Part shown: in pieces, positions 33,845 through 41,659 of the stretch | How positions within the stretch are numbered: position 1 is the first letter of the stretch | How the letters are laid out: every line of letters begins with the position of its first letter | Source of the DNA: Janthinobacterium sp. 17J80-10 | GTDB taxonomy: Bacteria; Pseudomonadota; Gammaproteobacteria; Burkholderiales; Burkholderiaceae_D | Direction of reading: 5' to 3' | DNA length: 64,000 nucleotides | Assembly: GCF_004114795.1 (NCBI RefSeq) | Contig: NZ_CP035311.1 | Coordinates: 2,170,001-2,234,000 of the forward strand | Made by a program: the position numbers and the translations under genes | Notes under the pieces: model-generated | Seen by the model: the letters and a program-made list of their open reading frames with translations, nothing else | Database searches by the model: none | What the model was told of the DNA's origin: nothing

Positions 33845-34503
33845 CGCGCGCTGATCCCGCCAACCTTTATATACATGATGGCACCTTCCGGGCCGGTACG
33901 CGGCGTGTGGCGGCTGCCATGCGGGCTGCGCAACCATGTGCCGGATCCATATGTGCCATTGCCATCCTTGAAGGCGCCTGCCAGCACCAGGATTTCCTCG
34001 CCGCCCAGATGGGTATGCGCAGGAATGCGCGTATTTGGCGCCCAGCGCACCAGCGCGGTATTGACACCGGCGTGATCGTGCAGCGGCAAGACCGACACGC
34101 CTGGCGCCGACGCCGGATACCACGCAGCTTTGGTGGTGTCGATGCGCACCGCCTGCGTGTCATCCGGCGCAAATTGCCGCAGTTTCACGAAGAGCATGCA
34201 CCCGTCTCGCGAGAAGGGCGTGTGGCTGGTGCCGGGCGGATTGCGCAGGTACGTGCCGGCCGGATAGTCGCCATGCTCGTCCGAAAACACCCCCTGCAGC
34301 ACGAAAATTTCTTCGCCGCCGTCATGCGCATGCTGTGCATAGCCCGCGCCTGCGGCGTACCGCACGATGCTCGTGGCCCGCGCCGTTTCGTCGCCGATAC
34401 GGTCGAGCATGCGCCGGTCGACGCCGGGCTGGGGAGAAGCCGTCCAGACGGCCTGTTGCGCGCTTTGTACGACGCGCTGGTTGAAATCGCTGTTTATGTT
34501 CAT
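33841..34503 (-). CDS. Double-cupin protein, ChrR-like
   Basis: 220 residues with two cupin modules. Module 1 has HAHDGGEEIFVLQGVFSDE and GTYLRNPPGTSHTP; module 2 has HTHLGGEEILVLAGAFKD and GTWLRSPHGSRHTP. The H-x-H-x-G-G-E-E metal motifs are complete in both. This is the C-terminal cupin of ChrR anti-sigma factors, but the N-terminal zinc-binding anti-sigma domain is missing and no sigma-factor gene is nearby. A free-standing metal-binding or peroxide-related enzyme is more likely. Confidence 0.85.
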   Translation of the reverse strand: MNINSDFNQRVVQSAQQAVWTASPQPGVDRRMLDRIGDETARATSIVRYAAGAGYAQHAHDGGEEIFVLQGVFSDEHGDYPAGTYLRNPPGTSHTPFSRDGCMLFVKLRQFAPDDTQAVRIDTTKAAWYPASAPGVSVLPLHDHAGVNTALVRWAPNTRIPAHTHLGGEEILVLAGAFKDGNGTYGSGTWLRSPHGSRHTPRTGPEGAIMYIKVGGISAR

Positions 34504-34631
34504 GGGGCGAAAGATTACATCAAGATGGGAAATTTCGCGCGCTGCTTTCCCCAGCGATTATTTGTCCGAAGCACCAGGAAATTGCCAGAATACGCCTGTC
34601 CGGCGGCATAATACGGGTACTTGGAGCCCGC

Positions 34632-35546
34632 ATGAATCATTTGTCCACTGCAAAAGCGCGCCTGATCGCCCAGGCGCACCTCGATTATCAGCCTGAACTC
34701 GTTGCCATCGATGCCGAAGCCATCGCCCGGCTGCCTGCCCGTGCCGACCGTTTCAGCCACATGACGGTTGGCCTGTTTGGCAAGCCGGCCGGGCAAACGG
34801 CCGCTGGCGCTGCGGCCTACAGCATCGTGCTGAACAGCCTGAACTTCATGTTCTGGACCCCGACGCCAGAGGGCGTGGAACGTTATCACTGGGGCGACGC
34901 AGGCGGGGCGCACGGCTTGCAGGCGGCGCTCGACCAGGCATGGGGCGATGAAGCCACGCCGGTGCGCCTGCGCGCATGCCTGGGATCCGGCGAAGAACAG
35001 GCGGTCATCCAGGCGCTGGGCGCCATTCCGATGCCGCGCCGCCGCGGCCAGTTTTTGCGGGAAGTACTGGACGGGGACCACCTGGAACAGGCTGCCGCCG
35101 AACTGATCGCCGCCGCCGGGCGCGGTTGCCTGACGTCGGATGATGCCGAGCGCCTGGCAAAACGCTTCCCGATGGCGTATGGACAGGACCCGTATCTCAT
35201 GCGCGCGCAACTTGCCGTCATGTGGTTTGCCGGCTACCTGGTCGAACAGGGCGGCGAAGTTGATTGCGACATCACGGTGGCGGCCAGTTACCAGATGCCG
35301 CGGGTGATGCGTTCCATCAAGGTGTTGCGCTTTGCGAGTGATCTGGCGGAGAAGATCGACCGCCACACGCTGATCCTGCGCAACAGCGCCGAAGAGCGCG
35401 CGATTCGCGCGGCCACCGTGCTGGGGGCGCAGGCAATGGCGCAACACCTGGGCGTGTCCGAACATGCCATGGTCAATGTGCTGTGGCAGAACCGCCATGC
35501 CTGCGGGGCGACGCCTTACCACCTGACGATTACGACCGACTACTGA
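34632..35546 (+). CDS. DUF2419/Qng1-like queuosine-salvage protein
   Basis: 304 residues. The protein resembles the queuosine 5'-phosphate N-glycosidase (Qng1, DUF2419) family. Clues are AYSIVLNSLNFMFWTP near residue 55, WGDAGGAHGLQAAL, YLMRAQLAVMWFAGYL, and especially the C-terminal YQMPRVMRSIKVLRFASDLA, EKIDRHTLILRNSAEE and IRAATVLGAQAM series followed by VLWQNR and a terminal Y. Family members release queuine from queuosine nucleotides so that it can be reused for tRNA. I place it by remembered motif pattern only. It starts well separated from the divergent cupin and 33 bp upstream of a small unknown gene. Confidence 0.6.
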   Translation: MNHLSTAKARLIAQAHLDYQPELVAIDAEAIARLPARADRFSHMTVGLFGKPAGQTAAGAAAYSIVLNSLNFMFWTPTPEGVERYHWGDAGGAHGLQAALDQAWGDEATPVRLRACLGSGEEQAVIQALGAIPMPRRRGQFLREVLDGDHLEQAAAELIAAAGRGCLTSDDAERLAKRFPMAYGQDPYLMRAQLAVMWFAGYLVEQGGEVDCDITVAASYQMPRVMRSIKVLRFASDLAEKIDRHTLILRNSAEERAIRAATVLGAQAMAQHLGVSEHAMVNVLWQNRHACGATPYHLTITTDY

Positions 35547-35579
35547 CTGCACATCCCAACTCACAAGAGTAAATTCCTC

Positions 35580-35807
35580 ATGGCGACGATCGATGAATTC
35601 GTAAAAAAACAGAAGGCTGGCGCACAGTTTGTCATTACTGCGCAGATGTTGCGCCTGAAGGCGCCGGAATTCGATGCGCTGGCGCAGCGCTGGCTGGATG
35701 ACGGCGGGCCGGGATTCAACGTCGTCGGCGTGCCGCACCGCAGCGTGGTGGAGGGCGAGTTCCTCATCACCCGCGTGACCGTGATCCGGACCACGGCGCA
35801 ATTATGA
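35580..35807 (+). CDS. Small protein of unknown function
   Basis: 75 residues with an alpha N-half (IDEFVKKQKAGAQFVIT, FDALAQRWLDDGG) and a beta C-half (FNVVGVPHRSVVEGEFLITRVTVIR). No family is recognised. The stop overlaps the GNAT start (ATGA at 35804), which supports real translation and coupling. Confidence 0.65.
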   Translation: MATIDEFVKKQKAGAQFVITAQMLRLKAPEFDALAQRWLDDGGPGFNVVGVPHRSVVEGEFLITRVTVIRTTAQL

Positions 35808-36508
35808 ACAGGACGCCAACCAGGACGCTGGAAAAAGCCAGGCTCGACGGCGCACGGGTGACACTGGAGCCCTTGGGCCAGGAACATCTGGAGGGCCTGG
35901 CCAATGCCATCGAGGATGGCCGGCTCTGGGAAATTCCCGTCACCTTCGTGCCGCACCCGCAGGACCTGGCGGCGTTTGTCGAACAGGCAGAAGCGGCATT
36001 TTGCGATGGCCGCGAACTTGCGTTTGCGATTATCGACAAGGCGTCCGGAAAGGTCGCCGGCAGCACGCGCTTTCGCTGCATCGACTTCGGCCATCAGCGC
36101 GCGGAAATCGGCTTTACCTTTTTAGGCCAGTCCTGGCAACGCTCGCACATCAACACGGAAGCCAAGTACCTGATGCTGAAACACGCATTTGAATGCTGGG
36201 GCCTGAACCGTGTCGAATTGCTGACCGATGTCCTGAATGACAAATCGCGCGCTGCGATTGCCCGCATCGGCGCAAGGGAGGAGGGTATCCTGCGCAACCA
36301 CATGGTGATGCGCGACGGCCGCATTCGCGATTCCGTCGTATTCAGCATCGTCAGGGCGGAATGGCCCGAAGTGGCGGTACTGCTGGCCCAAAAAATTCCG
36401 CCTGTACCCATCGTTGCAGCGGCAGACTCGAGCAATAGCGTCCCGGATCTGAACCATTGCTCGCCCGGACTCGCGCACAGCCAGCCCGATTGCCTGACGG
36501 GCTTTTGA
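35804..36508 (+). CDS. GNAT-family N-acetyltransferase (RimJ/RimL type)
   Basis: 234 residues. The RimJ/RimL-like acetyltransferase core covers about residues 18-190: RVTLEPLGQEHLEGLANAI, ELAFAIIDKASGKVAGSTRF, AEIGFTFLGQSWQRSHINTE (acetyl-CoA pocket region), LMLKHAFECWGLNRVELLTD, NDKSRAAIARIGAREEGILR. Such enzymes acetylate protein N-termini or small amines. The last 40 residues are unusual for the family, low in structure (VPIVAAADSSNSVPDLNHCS) and overlap a hairpin at the gene end. Substrate unknown. Confidence 0.87.
   Translation: MNRTPTRTLEKARLDGARVTLEPLGQEHLEGLANAIEDGRLWEIPVTFVPHPQDLAAFVEQAEAAFCDGRELAFAIIDKASGKVAGSTRFRCIDFGHQRAEIGFTFLGQSWQRSHINTEAKYLMLKHAFECWGLNRVELLTDVLNDKSRAAIARIGAREEGILRNHMVMRDGRIRDSVVFSIVRAEWPEVAVLLAQKIPPVPIVAAADSSNSVPDLNHCSPGLAHSQPDCLTGF
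36483..36506 (+). terminator. candidate intrinsic terminator inside the 3' end of the GNAT gene
   Basis: AGCCCG (36483-36488) pairs with CGGGCT (36498-36503) over a 9-base loop, followed by a four-T run reaching the stop. The T-run is short, so efficiency is uncertain. Confidence 0.4.
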
Positions 36509-36557
36509 GCAGTCCGGCGTCCTGCCGGAAGTGCGCTTGCTCCTTGCCGCGTGCAAA

Positions 36558-36971
36558 TTAGCTGTTGCCGCCAAAAAGGTCATGCGCATCCAGAATCGCA
36601 TAGGCAATCTCGGGTTTGCTCTCCAGGCAGCGCCGAATGGCCGCTGGTATCGCTTGACGTGTCTTGCGGCACAGTCCCGGCTGCTCCGCCAGGCGGATGC
36701 CGATACCGCCGCGAATCGTCCGGACCTCTTCTGTTGCCGGACCGATCGTGACAACAATGCCCAGGTTGGATTGCAGGCGCTCCTGCATGTGCTTCAGGTC
36801 ATCGTAGCTGGCGATGTTTTCCAGGCGCGCAACCAGGCGCTTCTCTTCTTCCCTGGTCAGGCGCATGATGCGCAAATCCCCCTGCGGGTCTTCCAGCAGG
36901 CGCTCCCGCTCGCACGTGCAGGCGCCGGGCGGGCATTCGGTGCGGATGGGGAAGGGCAGCGCCTTCGGCAT
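36558..36971 (-). CDS. Conserved-looking protein of unknown function downstream of yjdM
   Basis: 137 residues from ATG 36971, five bases after the yjdM stop, so the two genes are probably one operon. The N-terminus has a Cys cluster (CPPGACTCERERLL) that could bind metal. Then a helical segment (LTREEEKRLVARLENIASYDDLKHMQERL) and a beta segment (LGIVVTIGPATEEVRTIRGG, IGIRL) are followed by another Cys-containing helix (AAIRRCLE). I do not recognise the family. Confidence 0.65.
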   Translation of the reverse strand: MPKALPFPIRTECPPGACTCERERLLEDPQGDLRIMRLTREEEKRLVARLENIASYDDLKHMQERLQSNLGIVVTIGPATEEVRTIRGGIGIRLAEQPGLCRKTRQAIPAAIRRCLESKPEIAYAILDAHDLFGGNS

Positions 36972-36976
36972 GGGGA

Positions 36977-37321
36977 TCAGACCTTTTTGACGAACTCCGT
37001 TTTCAGGCTCATGGCGCCAAAGCCATCGATCTTGCAATCGATGTCATGGTCGCTGTCGACCAGGCGGATATTCTTTACCTTGGTGCCTTGCTTGATCGTG
37101 CCGCCGGAACCCTTGAGCTTCAGGTCCTTGATCACGGTAACGGTGTCGCCGTCCTGCAGGATGGCGCCGGTGGCATCCCGGTAGACCCTGCCGCCTTCTT
37201 CCGCTGCCTCGGCGCCGGCCGTCGCAGACCATTCATGGGCGCATTCGGGGCAGATGTACTGGCTGCCATCTTCATAGGTGAATTCGGAATGGCATTTGGG
37301 GCACGGGGGGAGGGAGCTCAT
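36977..37321 (-). CDS. yjdM: YjdM (PhnA-type) zinc-ribbon protein
   Basis: 114 residues, standard length. The zinc ribbon at the N-terminus has paired cysteines in CPKC and CPEC; the rest is the SH3-like domain: [54 protein letters not shown]. Despite the old name PhnA, a direct role in phosphonate degradation is not established for this family. Start chosen at [10 protein letters not shown], which puts the zinc ribbon at the very beginning as in relatives. Confidence 0.93.
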   Translation of the reverse strand: MSSLPPCPKCHSEFTYEDGSQYICPECAHEWSATAGAEAAEEGGRVYRDATGAILQDGDTVTVIKDLKLKGSGGTIKQGTKVKNIRLVDSDHDIDCKIDGFGAMSLKTEFVKKV

Positions 37322-37400
37322 GACAATGTTTTTCTGGTGCGAAAATAGCGGTGGAAAAGACCCACAGTATAAAGTGTCAACGTGCTGATGCTCAAGTAAT

Positions 37401-37444
37401 GGGGAAGTTTCCCCTGCCAGCCTTGTACAAGCGTTGCAGCAACG
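37401..37444. promoter_or_regulatory. two adjacent palindromes upstream of glgX, candidate operators
   Basis: GGGGAAGTTTCCCC (37401-37414; 6-bp arms, 2-bp centre) and CGTTGCAGCAACG (37432-37444; 6-bp arms, 1-bp centre) lie about 165-205 bp upstream of glgX in the intergenic region that separates it from yjdM. The second has the shape of a LacI/GalR-type site. Regulation is inferred only. Confidence 0.35.
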
Positions 37445-37607
37445 GCGAAGGAACCCTTAAACACATTATTGATATTTCCCACCTGATCGTTGGCATGGGC
37501 GAATTATTGTAGCGGCATTCCTGGCGGTTCCGGGATGCGCGCTCGCAGGTGCAGCAGCATTGCCAGGCGCATCAGGAGCCCGTCTTGCCATCGAGAGGGC
37601 TGCGCGC

Positions 37608-39716
37608 ATGTTCTTTGAAATTCCGGACCGGCTGTTGCCAGGCCAACCTTTTCCCTTAGGCGCGAGCCATGACGGCCAGGGCGTCAATTTTGCCGTATTT
37701 TCGGCCAATGCCAGCCAAATCGATCTATGCATATTCGATCCTGCAGGACGCAAGGAGCTTGCACGTCTACCGTTGCCTGATTGCACTAACGAAGTGTGGA
37801 ATGGATATTTGCCGGAAGCGGCGCCCGGTCTGTTATATGGCTTTCGCGCGCATGGGCCGTATGAGCCGCACCGGGGACATCGCTTCAACCCGCACAAACT
37901 GTTGCTCGATCCCTACGCGCGCCAGCTGTCCGGGCCATTGCGCTGGTCCGATGCCCTGTTCGGCTACAGGATCGGCTCGGCCCGCGCCGACCTCAGCTTC
38001 GATCGCCGCGACAGCGCGCCGTCCATGCCCAAGTCGATCGTCGCGGAAGAAGCCTTTAACTGGGGCGAGGACCGCAGGCCCTGCGTGCCCTGGTCAAGGA
38101 CCGTCATCTATGAAGCCCACGTGCGCGGCATATCGATCCTGCGCAACGATGTGCGTTCCGACTTGCGCGGCACCTTCATTGCGTTGGCCAATCCGCGTTT
38201 CATCGAGCATTTGCAGAAAATTGGGGTGACAACCCTTGAACTCATGCCGGTCAATGCCTTCATGCAAGACCGCTACCTGCTTGAAAAAGGCTTGCGCAAT
38301 TACTGGGGCTATAGCCCGCTGTCATTTTTCGCGCCCGAGCCGGGCTACCTGTCCGGGGGCGGCCTCAGGGACATGCGCATGGCAGTGCGGCGGCTGCATG
38401 CCGCCGGCATCGAAGTCATCCTGGATGTCGTCTACAACCATACAAGCAGCGGCAACGAGCTGGGTCCGACGGTATGCTTTCGCGGGCTCGACAATGCCAG
38501 CTACTTTCGCCTGGTGCCGGGCGACGAGCGTTACTACATCAATGAAACCGGCTGCGGCAACACCTTGAACCTGTCGCATCCGCGCGTGCTGCAGCTGGTG
38601 ATGGATTCGTTGCGCTACTGGGCGGAGTCGTTCCATATCGATGGCTTTCGCTTCGACCTGGGCGCCACCCTCGGGCGCGAGGGCACCGGCTTCGATCCCG
38701 GCTCGGGATTTTTCGATGCCTTGCTGCAGGATCCGCTGCTGTCGCGGCTCAAGCTGATATTCGAGCCATGGGATATCGGTCCGGGCGGCTACCAGCTCGG
38801 CAACCATCCACCGGGGTTCGCCGAATGGAATGACCAGTTTCGCGACGGCATTCGCCAGTTCTGGCGTGGTGATTCCGGCCAGCGTGGCAATTTCGCGGCG
38901 CGGCTGAGTGGATCCGCCGACCTCTTCAACCGGCGTCACCGCAAGCCCTGGGCCTCAGTCAATTACGTCGCCTCGCACGATGGCTTCACCCTCGAGGATG
39001 TCGTCAGCTATGGGCAAAAGCATAATGAAGCCAATGGCGAAAACAATAACGACGGGCACAGCGAAAATTACAGCGCAAATTGGGGCGTCGAAGGTGCGAC
39101 CGGCGACCATGCAACCCTGGAGACACGCCACCGGGTGCGCCGCGCGATGCTTGCCACGGTAATGCTGGCCCAGGGAACGCCGATGCTGCTGGCCGGCGAT
39201 GAATTCGGCCGCTCCCAGCGCGGCAACAACAATGCCTACTGCCAGGATAACGACATTTCATGGGTGGACTGGGAAGCCGCGCAAGGCACGCAAGGCAAAT
39301 CATTGGTGCGGCTGCTGGAACGGCTCCGGGACATTCGCCGCGGATTCGAGTCGCTGCAGTCTACCCGTTTCCTGCATGGCGATGAACTGCAGCAGGGCGT
39401 ACCCGAGCTTGCCTGGTTTGACGAGCAAGGCATGCCGCTTGCAGACGACGCCTGGCATAACCCTGAAGCCAGGGCGCTCGCGGTGCAACGCGCCAATGTC
39501 ACGCACACGGGCGAACTCGATATCGTCCTGATGCTGGTGAATGCCGGCCACGACCCCATCAGTTTCAAATTTCCGGCGGGTGAGCATACCTGGTATTTTT
39601 TGCTCGATAGCGCCACAGATGAAGGCACGCCCCATGCAGTGACGGAAAATGCCATGGTGGTGCAGGCACATAGCCTGGTCGTTCTTGCCAACCGTATTCT
39701 CGAAGTGCTGCGCTGA
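37608..39716 (+). CDS. glgX: Glycogen debranching enzyme GlgX, copy 1
   Basis: 702 residues. ATG 37608 is chosen because it leads directly into PGQPFPLGASHDGQGVNFAVFSAN, the N-terminal CBM48 region; GAGAGGG lies upstream. GH13 isoamylase landmarks: YEAHVRG, VYNHT, GFRFDLGA with nucleophile Asp350, FEPWDIG with acid/base Glu386, ASHDGFT, and MLLAGDEFGRSQRGNNNAYCQD. It hydrolyses alpha-1,6 branches of phosphorylase- or amylase-trimmed glycogen. A second glgX lies in the operon at 50581; both have complete catalytic residues. It converges with the alpha-glucosidase gene, 23 bp apart. Confidence 0.95.
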   Translation: MFFEIPDRLLPGQPFPLGASHDGQGVNFAVFSANASQIDLCIFDPAGRKELARLPLPDCTNEVWNGYLPEAAPGLLYGFRAHGPYEPHRGHRFNPHKLLLDPYARQLSGPLRWSDALFGYRIGSARADLSFDRRDSAPSMPKSIVAEEAFNWGEDRRPCVPWSRTVIYEAHVRGISILRNDVRSDLRGTFIALANPRFIEHLQKIGVTTLELMPVNAFMQDRYLLEKGLRNYWGYSPLSFFAPEPGYLSGGGLRDMRMAVRRLHAAGIEVILDVVYNHTSSGNELGPTVCFRGLDNASYFRLVPGDERYYINETGCGNTLNLSHPRVLQLVMDSLRYWAESFHIDGFRFDLGATLGREGTGFDPGSGFFDALLQDPLLSRLKLIFEPWDIGPGGYQLGNHPPGFAEWNDQFRDGIRQFWRGDSGQRGNFAARLSGSADLFNRRHRKPWASVNYVASHDGFTLEDVVSYGQKHNEANGENNNDGHSENYSANWGVEGATGDHATLETRHRVRRAMLATVMLAQGTPMLLAGDEFGRSQRGNNNAYCQDNDISWVDWEAAQGTQGKSLVRLLERLRDIRRGFESLQSTRFLHGDELQQGVPELAWFDEQGMPLADDAWHNPEARALAVQRANVTHTGELDIVLMLVNAGHDPISFKFPAGEHTWYFLLDSATDEGTPHAVTENAMVVQAHSLVVLANRILEVLR

Positions 39717-39739
39717 ATAGGGGACCGGGCGCGAACAAC

Positions 39740-41293
39740 TCAGCCTAGCAACAGGCAAAAGCCGCTGGCTCCCAATTCCACCGTGCCGCTCTTCAGGATC
39801 GTGTTTTGTGCCAGCAGGATTTCAGAATAATTGACATCATGCATGCGCCTGGGTTCGGTATCCATATTGAACAGGCATTCGATCCGGCTGCCTTCATGTT
39901 CCCGTGAAAACGCCAGAATGCCGTCCGGGGCATCGCGCAGGACTAGACGGCCCTGGTTTAATTCCGGCCGTGCCTTGCGCAGGGCAATGACTTCACGGGC
40001 AAAGCGCAGCGTCGATCCGGGATCGGCTTCCTGGCTTGCCACGTTCATGTCCGTATGGACAGGATCGGCCGGCAGCCAGGGTTCGGTGGCGCTGAAGCCC
40101 CCGTGCACGTCATTTGTCCAAGGCATGGGCGTACGGCAGCCATCGCGCCCCTTGAATTTGGGCCAAAAGGAAATGCCGAAGGGATCCTGAATTTTTTCAA
40201 AGGGCACATCGGCTTGCGGCAAGCCCAACTCTTCACCCTGGTAGAGGCAGATATCGCCGCGCATGGCAAACAGCAAGGCCAGCATTTCTCTGGCGGTCTG
40301 TTCACGATCGCGGCCATTCTGCCACCGGCTTGCCACCCGTGGCTTGTCATGGTTGCTCATGGCGTAGCATGCAACGCCAGGCAGCCGGATGGTTTCTTCG
40401 AGCGTGGCAATGACGTTGCGCACATGGGCGGCGCTGCTGTCAGGTTGCATCAATGCGAAGCTGTAGGCGGAATGCAGGCGTCCCGGCCGGGTGTATTGCC
40501 CCATCAGCTTCAATGCATCATGCCCGCCGACTTCCGCCAGGCTGGTTGCGCCATAAGCATCGAGCAGTGTGCGGATTTTCTGGAGAAATGCGTCCATTTC
40601 TGGGCGCGCCTGATCGTACACATGCAACTGGAAGCCATACGGATGCAGTGCCTTGCTCGTATCATCGCGCGGCGGGTTATTGCGCAGCTGAAGATCCTGA
40701 AAAATGTGATTGCAGGCATCGAAGCGAAAACCCGATACCCCCAGGTCCAGCCAGAATTCCATTGCTGCCAGGACGGCATCCTGCACGCCGGGATGGTGCA
40801 TGTTGAGATCCGGCTGGCTTGAGAGGAACGAGTGGAAATAGTACTGGCGCCTCTCTGCATCCCAACGCCAGGCCGCCCCCCCGAAGACCGAAACCCAGTT
40901 GTTGGGCGGGCTGCCGTCTGGCTTGGGATCAGCCCAGAGGTACCAGTCCGCCTTGTCGTTTTCGCGCGCGCGGCTTTGCTTGAACCAGGTGTGCTCTTCC
41001 GATGTGTGCGACATCACTATGTCCACCATGACACCCAGGCCGAGGGCCTTGGCGCTCTTCATCAGGCTCTTGAAATCGGCCATGTCGCCGAAGATCGGAT
41101 CGACTGCGCGATAGTCGGCGACGTCATAGCCAAAATCTTTCATCGGCGATTTGAAAAAAGGACTGATCCAGATCGCATCGACTCCCAGGCTCTTGATGTA
41201 CGGAAGCTTTTTTTCAATCCCGGCAAGGTCGCCAATGCCATCGTTGTTCGTGTCGCAAAAGCTGCGCGGATATACCTGATAAATGATCATCAT
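39740..41293 (-). CDS. GH13 alpha-glucosidase / oligo-1,6-glucosidase
   Basis: 517 residues, cytoplasmic. Starts MMIIYQVYPRSFCDTNNDGIGDL, slightly shorter than relatives, which usually have a few residues ending in W before IYQ; no better start exists upstream in frame. Catalytic residues: Asp192 in GFRFDACNH, Glu254 in LAEVGGHD, Asp316 in SNHDKPR. MSHTSEEHTWF and CRTPMPW belong to the oligo-1,6-glucosidase/alpha-glucosidase/sucrose-acting branch. It should release glucose from short alpha-glucosides. It is divergent from the glgE operon. Confidence 0.9.
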   Translation of the reverse strand: MMIIYQVYPRSFCDTNNDGIGDLAGIEKKLPYIKSLGVDAIWISPFFKSPMKDFGYDVADYRAVDPIFGDMADFKSLMKSAKALGLGVMVDIVMSHTSEEHTWFKQSRARENDKADWYLWADPKPDGSPPNNWVSVFGGAAWRWDAERRQYYFHSFLSSQPDLNMHHPGVQDAVLAAMEFWLDLGVSGFRFDACNHIFQDLQLRNNPPRDDTSKALHPYGFQLHVYDQARPEMDAFLQKIRTLLDAYGATSLAEVGGHDALKLMGQYTRPGRLHSAYSFALMQPDSSAAHVRNVIATLEETIRLPGVACYAMSNHDKPRVASRWQNGRDREQTAREMLALLFAMRGDICLYQGEELGLPQADVPFEKIQDPFGISFWPKFKGRDGCRTPMPWTNDVHGGFSATEPWLPADPVHTDMNVASQEADPGSTLRFAREVIALRKARPELNQGRLVLRDAPDGILAFSREHEGSRIECLFNMDTEPRRMHDVNYSEILLAQNTILKSGTVELGASGFCLLLG

Positions 41294-41659
41294 CTGTCTC
41301 GCAAAATACTGCGCCCGGCGGGCTGCAAGGGAGCAGTCGCCGGGCGCATGTCACGCTATTCACAAACCACTTCCCAAGAGAATGGAAGCCGGACTATCAC
41401 TATCTGTGTCCGCTTGGAATTTCGCAATGTCGAGTCAGCAAGAAGACCGCATTTTTTTTGGCGACGGATAACAATTCGGATTGGCAATGCCGCAATAAGT
41501 GATTTGCTATACAACAAGTGCCGTGCGGGTTTGTGTCTTTTGAATGTTTTTTTGCGAACAAACCGGGGCAGCATAACTCTACTAAACGAGGCACGCCGGG
41601 ACGGTCTGCAAATGCATGGCTGAATGAATATTCACCTCCAATGAAATGGTTTTACAAAG
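41294..41659. other. divergent control region between alpha-glucosidase and the glgE operon
   Basis: 366 bp without a gene and AT-richer than its surroundings. Contents: a strong hairpin at 41310-41348, a sequence CGGATAACAATT at 41465-41476, and a possible -10 element, GCTATACA at 41506-41513 (TTGGCA at 41481-41486 is too far to be a standard -35, so sigma-S-type recognition is possible). Regulation of both directions probably resides here, but no regulator gene is adjacent. Confidence 0.5.
41310..41348 (-). promoter_or_regulatory. long hairpin in the alpha-glucosidase leader
   Basis: TGCGCCCGGCG (41310-41320) and CGCCGGGCGCA (41338-41348) are perfect 11-bp complements; the loop contains a further CTGC/GCAG pairing (41323-41326, 41333-41336). 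It starts 17 bases upstream of the alpha-glucosidase ATG and has no T-tract, so it may act on translation or on RNA stability. Confidence 0.5.

Noticed and set aside
41465-41476. CGGATAACAATT, identical to part of the E. coli lac operator
   Set aside because: Only half of the operator is present, no symmetric arm follows and no lacI-type gene is nearby; likely chance.
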